DNA from: Thermococci archaeon
GTDB taxonomy: Archaea; Methanobacteriota_B; Thermococci; Thermococcales; Thermococcaceae
NCBI GenBank assembly: GCA_003663535.1
Contig: QMUE01000018.1
Location: 1 to 12,279 of the forward strand
Direction of reading: 5' to 3'
Length of the DNA: 12,279 nucleotides
This document shows, one piece after another, positions 1 to 6,543 of this stretch (position 1 is the first letter of the stretch; each line of letters opens with the position of its first letter). The position numbers and the translations under genes were made by a program. The notes beneath the pieces are model-generated. The model searched no databases. It saw nothing but the letters and a program-made list of their open reading frames with translations, and was not told the DNA's origin.

Positions 1-2
1 AA

Positions 3-425
3 GAGGCTAAGGGAGATGGAGCTGTTCTTCTTGGAGTCATGGGTGGGAGAAATAGTGAGGGCCAGGATTACAGTGGTGATGAGATGAATGGCGTAATTTT
101 AGTTGGTATTCCATATGCAAGGCTAACTCCAAAAGTTCAGGCCCAGGTAAGGTATTTTGAAAACAAATTCCCTAGAAAAGGAAGATATTATGGATATGTT
201 TTACCAGCTCATAAGAGACTTGTTCAGGCCGCAGGTAGAGTCCATAGGAGTGAGGAAGAGAAGGGTGCAGTTATAGTGTTGGATTACCGTTTATTGTGGA
301 GCAACGTTAGAAAAGACTTACCAGATTGGATGAAAGAGACAATAAAACCTGTGACTTTGGTTTCAATGAAGCGGCATCTTATAGATTTTTATAGAGGAGA
401 AAAAATTAAAGTGAGAAAAGATTAA
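3..425 (+). CDS. XPD/Rad3-family DNA helicase, C-terminal fragment (5' end outside window)
   Basis: This is the last 140 or so residues of a superfamily 2 helicase. The frame is open to the left edge, so the ATG at 39 is internal. The fragment contains the sequence QAAGRVHRS (bases about 228-254), which fits helicase motif VI (QxxGRxxR) with its ATP-contacting arginines. Before it comes a segment ending in GIPYARLTP that fits the region around motif V. Archaeal XPD homologues are ATP- and Fe-S-dependent 5'-3' helicases of about 600-650 residues; the Fe-S domain would lie outside the window. Known archaeal XPD roles are DNA repair and unwinding, and whether this copy acts in repair is inference. 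The TAA at 423-425 overlaps the stop codon of the convergent small membrane-protein gene. I see no terminator between them. Confidence 0.85.
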   Translation, partial: EAKGDGAVLLGVMGGRNSEGQDYSGDEMNGVILVGIPYARLTPKVQAQVRYFENKFPRKGRYYGYVLPAHKRLVQAAGRVHRSEEEKGAVIVLDYRLLWSNVRKDLPDWMKETIKPVTLVSMKRHLIDFYRGEKIKVRKD

Positions 426-607
426 CTTCTCTTCTCTACAACGTAATATGCGCCTGCTCCTATCAGGCTGAATAGGAGTGTTAAAACTATCCAAAAGCCC
501 TTTCTAGCTGTACTCATGTCTTTTTGGTTTTTGATGATATCATAAACCACCCACAAGAGACTTAAGAGACCCACAACTAAACTCATTGTCCACCATGTCC
601 ATGCCAT
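422..607 (-). CDS. Small two-helix membrane protein, PLDc_N-like
   Basis: This 61-residue protein has two hydrophobic segments (about residues 5-22 and 38-56) separated by a short polar loop containing DIIKNQKD. The pattern, helix then WVVYD, a charged loop, then FWIVLTLLFSLIGAGAYYV, resembles the small PLDc_N domain found alone in many prokaryotic membrane proteins. I recognise the shape rather than a definite family match. No catalytic motif is visible and the function is unknown. The ATG at 605-607 follows a GAGGTGA ribosome-binding site (612-618) with four bases between. A TATA-like box sits at about 640-650, so the leader would be very short. The 3' end overlaps the convergent helicase stop by four bases. 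Confidence 0.75.
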   Translation of the reverse strand: MAWTWWTMSLVVGLLSLLWVVYDIIKNQKDMSTARKGFWIVLTLLFSLIGAGAYYVVEKRS

Positions 608-637
608 GATTTCACCTCATAATGTGTTTACTATAAA

Positions 638-656
638 TCTTTATAAATTTTTTCAA
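638..656 (-). promoter_or_regulatory. Archaeal promoter (BRE/TATA) for the small membrane protein
   Basis: On the minus strand this reads GAAAAAATTTATAAAG, a purine-rich BRE-like stretch followed by TTTATAAA. It lies about 25 bases before the predicted transcript start near 619. A second TATA-like sequence, TATATAAGG (minus strand, about 687-695), could serve as an upstream alternative with a longer leader. Confidence 0.5.
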
Positions 657-674
657 TAATAAATAGTAACAATG

Positions 675-699
675 GTGTAAGGTCCTCCTTATATACACA
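675..699. repeat. Imperfect inverted repeat between divergent genes
   Basis: GTGTAAGG and CCTT-ATAT-ACAC surround the four-base spacer TCCT. This gives eight pairs interrupted by a four-base bulge. It lies between the divergent promoters of the small membrane protein and the membrane/GNAT/Nudix operon. It could be an operator or an RNA hairpin, and it could also be chance in AT-rich DNA. Confidence 0.25.
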
Positions 700-740
700 A
701 GTTTTAATTATTTTAGGAAATTTTTTAAATATTCCCACCT

Positions 741-760
741 ATTCCATATTTAAAAATATA
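741..760 (+). promoter_or_regulatory. Probable promoter of the membrane protein/GNAT/Nudix operon
   Basis: TATTTAAAAATATA at 747-760 is the best TATA-like sequence upstream of the operon. It would place transcript initiation around 775-785, just ahead of the ribosome-binding site at 785-794. A second AT-rich block at 716-733 is an alternative. Confidence 0.4.
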
Positions 761-798
761 GAAAAACTTAGTAAGATAACGTTAAGGAGTTGATGGAA

Positions 799-1617
799 AT
801 GAATTTGCGAAATTTCTTGTTGGAGGTTATTTCTTTAGCACTAATTCTAGCTCTTCTGTATTGGCTCCCTATTCCGGGGATAAGAGCATCATCAGAGGCT
901 GGGAACTTAATATACTGGTTCTTAGTTGCATTCCTTGACATATTAGTGCTGAGCTACATGATAGTTAATTCCAAGTGGAGCGGCTGGAAGCTTGTTTTAG
1001 CAACTTTTGCGGTGTTCTATGGGGTAACGACGTTTCTGAGCCAGATAGAGACCATTGTATTCTTAACTTACTTTGAAGAGATAATTCCTGCTGAGATGAT
1101 TCCAAAGCTTTTTGTAGAAGGATTTATTGTTGCAGCGGTTTTCTCTCCGATAGCAGTGATACTTCACGGTAAAATGGAAGAAAGTCCTCAAGAGTATACT
1201 AAAGAGTTTTCTCTTCCTCTAAAGGCTTGGATTTGGAAATTGCTCTTAATTGGAATTGTTTACATGTTTATTTACATTGCGTTTGGAGCTTTGGTCTTCA
1301 AACCATTAGCAGGGAAAGCCTTTGATGAATACTACGCTAACCTGCAGCTGCCAGCATGGATACTTCCATTTCAAATCTTAAGGGGGATAGTATGGGGCCT
1401 TTTGGCAATCCCAATACTTAAGATGATTGATGACTGGAAGAAAGCCCGCTTAGCTGTTGCTTTGCTTTACTCAGTACTCATGGCTAGTCTCCTCTTAGTT
1501 CCCAATCCGTATATGCCCGACGTCATAAGAAGAGCGCACTTTGTGGAGATCCTTTTATCGAACTTCTTGTTTGGCTGGCTTGTTGTGACTATATTTCACT
1601 GGAGGTATGAGAGGTGA
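799..1617 (+). CDS. Polytopic membrane protein, unknown function
   Basis: This 272-residue protein has about eight predicted transmembrane helices (roughly residues 8-25, 36-56, 63-83, 104-124, 144-166, 185-206, 217-235 and 248-267). I do not recognise a named family. Polar residues that could matter inside the membrane are the SQIET stretch (81-85) and the C-terminal run containing PNPYMP, RRAHFVE and SNFLFG (about 236-259). These look like conserved motif material rather than plain hydrophobic filler. I chose ATG 799 because AGGAGTTGAT (785-794) matches the archaeal Shine-Dalgarno at one mismatch and ends four bases before it; TTG 790 and ATG 793 lie inside that site. The stop TGA (1615-1617) overlaps the start of the GNAT gene, so the two are probably translationally coupled. 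A role in transport or membrane modification alongside the acetyltransferase is speculation. Confidence 0.8.
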   Translation: MNLRNFLLEVISLALILALLYWLPIPGIRASSEAGNLIYWFLVAFLDILVLSYMIVNSKWSGWKLVLATFAVFYGVTTFLSQIETIVFLTYFEEIIPAEMIPKLFVEGFIVAAVFSPIAVILHGKMEESPQEYTKEFSLPLKAWIWKLLLIGIVYMFIYIAFGALVFKPLAGKAFDEYYANLQLPAWILPFQILRGIVWGLLAIPILKMIDDWKKARLAVALLYSVLMASLLLVPNPYMPDVIRRAHFVEILLSNFLFGWLVVTIFHWRYER

Positions 1618-2393
1618 TGATTGAGATTAGAGAAGTTGATGAAACTAATATAGGTGACATGATTTCGGTGTGCAATCCCCCTACCATCAGTGAGGCGTAC
1701 AAGAAAGGCGTCGAGATCAAGAGGGTTTGGCTTCTCGAGATGCTGAGAACGTATGGGGATGTTGGCCTTGTTGCGTATTTTAATGGAAAGGCCGCCGCTC
1801 AGCTATTAACATATCCCGAAAAAGCAGACCCGACAAGTCTGAAGCGAGAAAACGTTTTAGTTATAAACTGCATATACAATCCTCTTTTGGAAGCTCAAAG
1901 AAAGGGAATAGCAAGGACTATGGTCGAGAAACTCATTGAAAAGGCAAGAGGGAAATATGAATTTTTGCTCACTCATGCATTTGATACGGGAGAGTTTTTG
2001 TCACAAGCGGAATTCTTTAAGAGGTTAGGCTTCAGGGAGATAACTAAAGAAGACCTTTACTACTCGTTTAGCGGAAGGGAGCTTAAAGAACCCTATTCTG
2101 GTTTTTGGAAAGGTGGAGAGGAATATAAGAGGAATGATAAGGATATTGGTAAAGTCTTCTTATTCTATGAACCTACATGCCCCTTCACTTATCTTTGGGC
2201 ACACAGGAGTAAAGAAATAGTGAAGGAAATCGCTCCGGAACTGGAGATAAGAATGTTGAATGGATGGGAACATCCGAAAGAGTTTGTGTTCAGAGGGCGG
2301 AATTGGATGTTGGTGAACGGCATTCCAATAAGATCGCTCCCTATAGAAAAGGAGAAGTTTAGGGAGGAACTCATGATAGCAATAAAGACTTAA
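1617..2393 (+). CDS. GNAT acetyltransferase with C-terminal YoaP-type thioredoxin-like domain
   Basis: This is a 258-residue two-domain protein. Residues about 1-150 form a GNAT N-acetyltransferase domain, with the acetyl-CoA loop QRKGIA (94-99, fitting Q/RxxGxG/A) and FFKRLGF (133-139), typical of GNAT motif B. Residues about 177-258 match the layout of the YoaP domain that follows GNAT in bacterial YoaP proteins. It starts with a beta strand leading into EPTCPF (185-190), with a lone cysteine at a thioredoxin-fold active-site position, and ends with a VNGIPI stretch like the cis-proline loop. The substrate is unknown. The start is ATG 1617, which shares a base with the preceding stop; GTG 1614 is an equally plausible start three bases earlier, served by GGAGGT at 1601-1606. 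The gene is the middle of a three-gene operon, with the Nudix gene 64 bases downstream. Confidence 0.8.
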   Translation: MIEIREVDETNIGDMISVCNPPTISEAYKKGVEIKRVWLLEMLRTYGDVGLVAYFNGKAAAQLLTYPEKADPTSLKRENVLVINCIYNPLLEAQRKGIARTMVEKLIEKARGKYEFLLTHAFDTGEFLSQAEFFKRLGFREITKEDLYYSFSGRELKEPYSGFWKGGEEYKRNDKDIGKVFLFYEPTCPFTYLWAHRSKEIVKEIAPELEIRMLNGWEHPKEFVFRGRNWMLVNGIPIRSLPIEKEKFREELMIAIKT

Positions 2394-2457
2394 GTGCGGG
2401 GACTGAGGGGTATAATCCAAACTCAAAGCGGAGATGGTAATTTTGAGGATAGGACAG

Positions 2458-2967
2458 ATGGTAACGTTTGAAAAAGGGGATATAAGGTTTAATTATCGGG
2501 TGGTGGGAATTGTATTCAATAAAACTCATGTTCTTCTCCACAGAGCGGAAGAGGATAATTTTTGGGCTCTGCCGGGAGGACGGGTTGAGCTATTGGAGCC
2601 TTCAAAAGATGCGTTAAAGAGAGAAATGCAAGAAGAGCTTGGTGTTGAGGTTCGTGTGGACAAGCTAATGTGGGTTGTTGAGACGTTCTTTAAAAATGAT
2701 GGGACACTTTTTCATGAGATGGGACTTTACTATCTGGTAGAGCTTCCCAAGGATTGCTCCCTATACAAGAAAAGACGGTTTTGGGGGAAGGAACATCTAG
2801 AGGAAGAAAAAGAAATCAGGTTGATTTTTAAGTGGTTTTCTCTTGATGAGCTTGAGACTCTCCCGCTCTATCCAAAGTTCTTGCGGAAAGCGTTGAGGAA
2901 TCTCCCTCAAACCACGCAGCATATAGAGGTGTGGGAAAACTTGAAAAAGAGGTCAAAGAGCATCTAG
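2458..2967 (+). CDS. Nudix hydrolase
   Basis: This 169-residue protein carries a complete Nudix box at residues 41-63: G, five residues, E47, seven residues, then R55-E56-M-Q-E59-E60-L-G62-V63, matching GX5EX7REUXEEXGU. The glutamates of the REXXEE core bind the catalytic divalent metals. Nudix enzymes cleave nucleoside diphosphates linked to another group; the substrate here cannot be read from the sequence. I chose ATG 2458 because the GAGG at 2445-2448 gives Shine-Dalgarno spacing like that of the neighbours. ATG 2434 would add eight residues but has GGAG directly against the start codon. It is probably the last gene of the operon. Its final 15 bases overlap the convergent aldo/keto reductase gene, leaving no room for a separate terminator. 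Confidence 0.9.
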   Translation: MVTFEKGDIRFNYRVVGIVFNKTHVLLHRAEEDNFWALPGGRVELLEPSKDALKREMQEELGVEVRVDKLMWVVETFFKNDGTLFHEMGLYYLVELPKDCSLYKKRRFWGKEHLEEEKEIRLIFKWFSLDELETLPLYPKFLRKALRNLPQTTQHIEVWENLKKRSKSI

Positions 2968-4122
2968 TGGGATTACTTTTCGCAGCTGGGCTTGGATGTC
3001 TTTTAGTTTTTCGCTGACATCTTCTTTATCCAACTCCTTTCTCAGGCCATAGAGCTCATAGAAAAGTGGTAGTATCTCTTTCTCCTCGATAATGCCAAGG
3101 GAAAGTGCAGTTTCAATAGCATATATCAAATCAACGAAAGCTCTTTGGGGTTCCTGGAGGTGCTCAGTAAGGATTTGTTTTATGGATTCTTTCTGCTTCT
3201 GCCTTAGCCACTCATCTTCTCTCTTAAAAAACTCCTCCAGCTCTCTCAAATCCTCTTTGGGAATCTCCCATCCGCTCGCCTCAATGTTTTCTTCTAAATG
3301 CTCTACCGTTGAAGGTCCCATTAGGGCGCATATTACCCCCTCATGGGCAAGAACCCAAGCGATGGCAACCTGCACTGAAGTCTTACCATATTCCTCTCCC
3401 AGCTCGGCAAACTTCTTGGCTATTCTCAAGCCGTGTTGAAAGCGTTCCCTCTGGAAAAGTGGGTCTAAATAACGTATATCCCCAGGTTCAAATTTTTGGT
3501 TTTCTTTAAACCTTCCTGTGAGCAAGCCTCTTCCTGTTGTGCTGAAAGCAATAATTCCCAAATTGTATTTCCTGTAAAGTGGCAAAAGCTTTTCATAAGA
3601 TTCTCTTGCAACTGCGTTAAACTCTGCAAGGACTGAGAAGGGCTTTCCAAGCTTGCAGTATTCCTCCGTAACATCTAAAGACAAGTGGCCAACTCCATAA
3701 TGTCTAATTTTTCCCTCTTCAACGAGCTCCTCCAGCGTTTCAATGGTTTCCTCTATTGGCGTGGTTGGATCATGGAAGTGAACTTGGTAGAGGTCGATAT
3801 AATCGGTCTGCAGTCTCTTGAGGCTTTCTTCACAGGCTTTTTTGATGTACTCTTTGGAGAGGTTTGGCTTTATGCTGCTCCTAACCCCAACTTTTGTAGC
3901 TATATAAATGTCTTCACGGAAGGGTTTTACAATCTCTCCCAAAATCTGTTCAGCATTTCCATAGGCTTCTGCAGTGTCAAAGAAGTTGACTCCAAGCTCA
4001 TAAGCATGATTAATCATTCTCTTGAACTCTTCTAAATCTTTTCTTCCGTATGCACCGCTCAGAGCATAGGTTCCAATCCCAATTTCGGAAATTTTCAAAC
4101 CTTTATGCTTTCGGTATTTCAT
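2953..4122 (-). CDS. Aldo/keto reductase with C-terminal helical extension
   Basis: This 389-residue protein is a member of the AKR superfamily, NAD(P)H-dependent oxidoreductases with a TIM-barrel fold. The full catalytic tetrad is present: D49 and Y54 (FFDTAEAYG), K77 (ATKVG) and H115 (YQVHFHD). The barrel ends at about residue 310. The remaining 75-80 residues are charged and predicted helical, and most single-domain AKRs of about 310-330 residues lack them. The nearest relatives I would expect are the YccK/YajO-type AKRs. ATG 4122 is the start because GGAGGT (4130-4135) precedes it at the spacing seen in the neighbours, whereas ATG 4137 lies inside that ribosome-binding site. The gene begins 18 bases after the nucleoside phosphorylase stop, as the last member of the minus-strand operon. 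The substrate is unknown. Confidence 0.9.
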   Translation of the reverse strand: MKYRKHKGLKISEIGIGTYALSGAYGRKDLEEFKRMINHAYELGVNFFDTAEAYGNAEQILGEIVKPFREDIYIATKVGVRSSIKPNLSKEYIKKACEESLKRLQTDYIDLYQVHFHDPTTPIEETIETLEELVEEGKIRHYGVGHLSLDVTEEYCKLGKPFSVLAEFNAVARESYEKLLPLYRKYNLGIIAFSTTGRGLLTGRFKENQKFEPGDIRYLDPLFQRERFQHGLRIAKKFAELGEEYGKTSVQVAIAWVLAHEGVICALMGPSTVEHLEENIEASGWEIPKEDLRELEEFFKREDEWLRQKQKESIKQILTEHLQEPQRAFVDLIYAIETALSLGIIEEKEILPLFYELYGLRKELDKEDVSEKLKDIQAQLRKVIPLDAL

Positions 4123-4140
4123 GGATAATACCTCCATAAG

Positions 4141-4920
4141 CTAAATCGATATTAAAACATCTAAAGCAGCCTTGATCAGGATTTCTTCTGTTTTTCGTAG
4201 ACTTTTACTATCAAATCCTGGATTCCATCTTTCTCGGTAAAGCTCATCTGATACCGCTAAGGCAACTGCTAGATTAACATCTCTGAACTTGGCGACACTC
4301 ATTAAAGCTGAACTTTCCATCTCAACGCCGAGAATGCCACGCTTTGAGTATTCTCTCACCTTATCCTCTGTTTCTCTAAAGGATGCATCAGTTGTCCAAA
4401 TGCCACCTTCGAACACATTAATATTCTCCTTTCCAGTTTGACGTTTCACTTCCTTTTTAAGCGCGTTGAAAAGCCTCTCGCTGGGCTTTGGTATGTAATC
4501 CGGCGGCATGTAGTGATAGCTCGTTCCCTCTTCCCTCAAAGCCCACGTTGGCAGTATCACATCGCCAATATTTACACCTGTTTTAATTGCTCCTGCTTCC
4601 CCTACTACTAAAAATCTTTTTCCCCCGCTGGCTATTGCAAGTTCCAAGGCAAAAACCGAAGCTGGTGCACCAAAATATGGGTTAAGCACGTAAATTTTCT
4701 CGCCTTGGTATTCGCCAACGAAAGCCTGATATACATGAGTGCATTTAGCTTTAATCTCAACATTCTCTAACAAATGCTTGGCATGGTTCATTGCGATTTC
4801 TGTGAATGTTACTAAATATTTTGAGCAGGATTCACTTTTTGCTTCTACCACTCCTCTTTTAAAATCAGAGGGTTTTATAATCTCCCTTCCTTTCCCAGGT
4901 GTTATACTTTTATTTGACAT
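4141..4920 (-). CDS. Nucleoside phosphorylase family protein (PNP/UDP phosphorylase type 1), divergent
   Basis: This 259-residue protein is related to purine nucleoside and uridine phosphorylases, which split nucleosides with phosphate into base and ribose-1-phosphate. Supporting elements are VVGEAGAI (105-112), which corresponds to the phosphate/ribose loop usually written as G(T/S)xG; GDVILP (119-124); the ribose-binding VEMES (199-203); and SDE (224-226), which places an aspartate in the base-recognition loop. The N-terminal PGDPxR phosphate motif common in the family is not seen and is replaced by KPSDFKRG. That makes the exact reaction, phosphorolysis or hydrolysis, uncertain. I chose ATG 4920, with GGAG at 4930-4933; TTG 4950 and ATG 4935 lack a proper ribosome-binding site. 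It lies 26 bases after the metallopeptidase stop and 18 bases before the AKR start. Confidence 0.8.
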   Translation of the reverse strand: MSNKSITPGKGREIIKPSDFKRGVVEAKSESCSKYLVTFTEIAMNHAKHLLENVEIKAKCTHVYQAFVGEYQGEKIYVLNPYFGAPASVFALELAIASGGKRFLVVGEAGAIKTGVNIGDVILPTWALREEGTSYHYMPPDYIPKPSERLFNALKKEVKRQTGKENINVFEGGIWTTDASFRETEDKVREYSKRGILGVEMESSALMSVAKFRDVNLAVALAVSDELYRERWNPGFDSKSLRKTEEILIKAALDVLISI

Positions 4921-4946
4921 TATTTTCCTCTCCATTTTGGTTGGTG

Positions 4947-5402
4947 TCAAGTTGAATTTTTATGTTTAAGCTCTTCATCAATGGCTTTTTGTAATCTGCC
5001 AAATGATAGTGGCTCTTTGCAACCACTCGCAGCCAAGTAACCTTTAGTTAAATCTTCGACTGTGGATTCTAGTAAAACCATAAACTGTGTATAAGCAAAC
5101 GCTCTTTTTGGGTCATTTTCGTTTTCGCCAAATACAATAGATAAAAGTTCCTCGATCATCTGATCCAGTCCGTACAATTTAACATGAAGTAACTCGTGAA
5201 CAACTAACTCTTCAAGATTATTGTATTTAGGTATACTATTAACTAAAAGCACTGCTTTCTTGTCTTCCAGATCAATCTTTATGTCTCCTGATTTTCTCCA
5301 TGTACTATCAACTATTTTGACTGTTATATCCCAATCTCTTAATCTCAGAATATCTTGCCATTTTTTTAAGTATTTTTCCAATTGTTCATCATTCACTTCC
5401 AT
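4947..5402 (-). CDS. Small HExxH zinc metallopeptidase-like protein
   Basis: This 151-residue protein has a single zincin signature, HELLH (69-73), inside a helix following a beta-rich N-terminal half. Glutamates at 112 and 116 (LLESTVEDL) are candidates for a third zinc ligand, which would make it gluzincin-like. The opening pattern, WQDILRLRDWDITVKIVD then a strand-rich segment, resembles small putative metallopeptidases found in archaea, Firmicutes and phages. I cannot give a family name with certainty. No signal peptide is visible, so it is probably cytoplasmic. ATG 5402 follows GAGGTG (5409-5414) at standard spacing, while the frame's upstream ATG at 5435 has no such site. The start lies inside the end of the methyltransferase gene (14-base overlap), indicating co-translation. 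The substrate is unknown. Confidence 0.7.
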   Translation of the reverse strand: MEVNDEQLEKYLKKWQDILRLRDWDITVKIVDSTWRKSGDIKIDLEDKKAVLLVNSIPKYNNLEELVVHELLHVKLYGLDQMIEELLSIVFGENENDPKRAFAYTQFMVLLESTVEDLTKGYLAASGCKEPLSFGRLQKAIDEELKHKNST

Positions 5403-6192
5403 ATTTTGCACCTCTCTTGCGGCATAAAAATACAATATTTTGGCTCTTTGAGGTTAGGGGCTCTCCATTGAGGGAACCATACTCTTTAAAAACTTCGAAC
5501 CCACAGCTCTGGAGTATTGTTCTCAATTCCCTGGGGAAGAAATAAGTCAATGTGACCTTAGCAGTTGCTTGACGAGTAATTTTCCCATTTTCGTATTCTT
5601 CAAGGACAATCTCATCGGTTTCAATCTGGTTTAAGAAGTCATAAACAGCTTTAAAACGGTTTATAATTTTCCTTCCAGTCTCAGGATGAGTATATTCGGA
5701 AACAAACTCCTTATTGTTGGTTTCCACCATGAAAGGAATATTGGGAGCACTAATGTCAATAATGAATACGCCATCTTCCGCTAAATGTTTATGCACACAG
5801 CGAAGTGCTTTTCTCAAATCTTCCGCTTCAAGCAGATGAAAAATTGTGTTGCAGGCGGTAAAGATTAGTTTAAACTTCTCTCCTAAATTAAAATCTCGCA
5901 TATCTGCTTTGACGAGTGTGGCTCTGTTTTGGGTTTCTTTTTCTTCTTGCTCCAATTTACTTCGACAAATCGCTAACATCTCCCCAGATGAATCTATTCC
6001 TGTTATTTTAAAGCCGTTCTTGGCAATTGGAATGAGCAATCTGCCAGTTCCGCAACCGAGTTCGAGTATTGGATCTCCAAATTCTTTTGCAAACTTGATA
6101 TATGCTGGCGCATCATGTACAGTAGGCTGCAAAATATCATAAAACTCAGCGAAAAAGCCTTCGTATTCACTTTCATAATGCTCTTTGTTCAC
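5389..6192 (-). CDS. Class I SAM-dependent methyltransferase
   Basis: This 267-residue protein has a Rossmann-type methyltransferase fold. Motif I is ILELGCGTG (42-50). The acidic residue that contacts the ribose of SAM is D67 (TGIDSS), and KADMRDF follows as the next SAM-contact segment. The segment around CNTIFHLLEAEDL and DGVFIIDIS is typical of the Methyltransf_25/11 group acting on small molecules. The substrate is unknown. The start is GTG 6192, with GGAGG (6200-6204) at proper spacing. It is the first gene of the minus-strand operon that continues with the metallopeptidase, phosphorylase and AKR. It is related in motif pattern to the methyltransferase at 8093-8842, though the two are clearly not recent duplicates. 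Confidence 0.9.
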   Translation of the reverse strand: MNKEHYESEYEGFFAEFYDILQPTVHDAPAYIKFAKEFGDPILELGCGTGRLLIPIAKNGFKITGIDSSGEMLAICRSKLEQEEKETQNRATLVKADMRDFNLGEKFKLIFTACNTIFHLLEAEDLRKALRCVHKHLAEDGVFIIDISAPNIPFMVETNNKEFVSEYTHPETGRKIINRFKAVYDFLNQIETDEIVLEEYENGKITRQATAKVTLTYFFPRELRTILQSCGFEVFKEYGSLNGEPLTSKSQNIVFLCRKRGAKYGSE

Positions 6193-6220
6193 TAACTTCC
6201 CTCCACTCTGTATGATTAAT

Positions 6221-6248
6221 ACTCTAGTTTCCTTCAGGGCGTTAGAGT
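6221..6248. promoter_or_regulatory. Inverted repeat over the expected transcript start (possible operator)
   Basis: ACTCTA (6221-6226) and TAGAGT (6243-6248) form a six-base inverted repeat with a 16-base spacer. It lies immediately downstream of the TATA-like box of the methyltransferase operon and covers the expected initiation site. Archaeal repressors often bind there. The short arms leave a real chance of coincidence. Confidence 0.3.
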
Positions 6249-6270
6249 TATAAGCACTTAAGTTTTTTGG
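6246..6270 (-). promoter_or_regulatory. Probable promoter of the methyltransferase/metallopeptidase/phosphorylase/AKR operon
   Basis: On the minus strand, CAAAAAACTTAAGTGC is followed by TTATAA (6248-6253). This resembles a BRE-TATA pair and would start transcription near 6225, about 30 bases before the GTG start. No competing promoter is seen between the four genes. Confidence 0.4.
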
Positions 6271-6540
6271 TTGATTTGTGGTTGTATTGGGCTTTCAGAG
6301 AAAAATCCTGATAATAAAATCCGAAATTTACCCAATAATCAGCAAACACTACCTGAAAAACACCCACAGGGAAGTAATCAGCCTCTACACGTAACGCGCG
6401 ATACTAACACACTTACACTTTTAACGGAGTTTACAAACGCGCTTACAGAGTCCTAATCGAAGAAATTTTCAGGAGCAATCCTACCCCTTAATCTGGATAG
6501 ACTATACAACTTCACAGGCGGTGGGAACTAGAGTTTAATG
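6256..6540. other. Gene-free stretch with remnants of decayed coding sequence
   Basis: About 285 bases contain no gene I can support. All frames are interrupted, but short open stretches look protein-like. On the + strand, from about 6278 to 6391, one frame reads QRKILIIKSEIYPIISK and continues to NTHREVISLYT before a stop, with mostly C-ending codons. After that, a different frame is open (TNTLTLLTEF), then a third (EEIFRSNPTP, near 6456-6488). Such frame hopping is what a gene with several indels would give. The composition is richer in C and A than the true intergenic DNA nearby. I cannot identify the ancestor, and a transposase is only a guess. A 61-codon open frame from a TTG at 6271 crosses this region but has no ribosome-binding site or recognisable domain. 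Confidence 0.4.
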
Positions 6541-6543
6541 ATA

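Noticed and set aside
1611..1622. GTGATGA resembling a C/D-box RNA box C
   Set aside because: It coincides with a coding start and overlapping stop, and no D box or second box pair with the right spacing was seen.
2160..2426. Two minus-strand open frames opposite the GNAT-YoaP gene
   Set aside because: They are antisense shadows of a clear coding sequence, with no ribosome-binding site or domain.
3685..4035. 116-residue + strand frame opposite the aldo/keto reductase
   Set aside because: It is the antisense of conserved AKR catalytic motifs, so it is a shadow.
6271..6456. 61-codon + strand open frame
   Set aside because: It begins with TTG, has no ribosome-binding site, shows no recognisable domain, and the region hops frames like decayed DNA.
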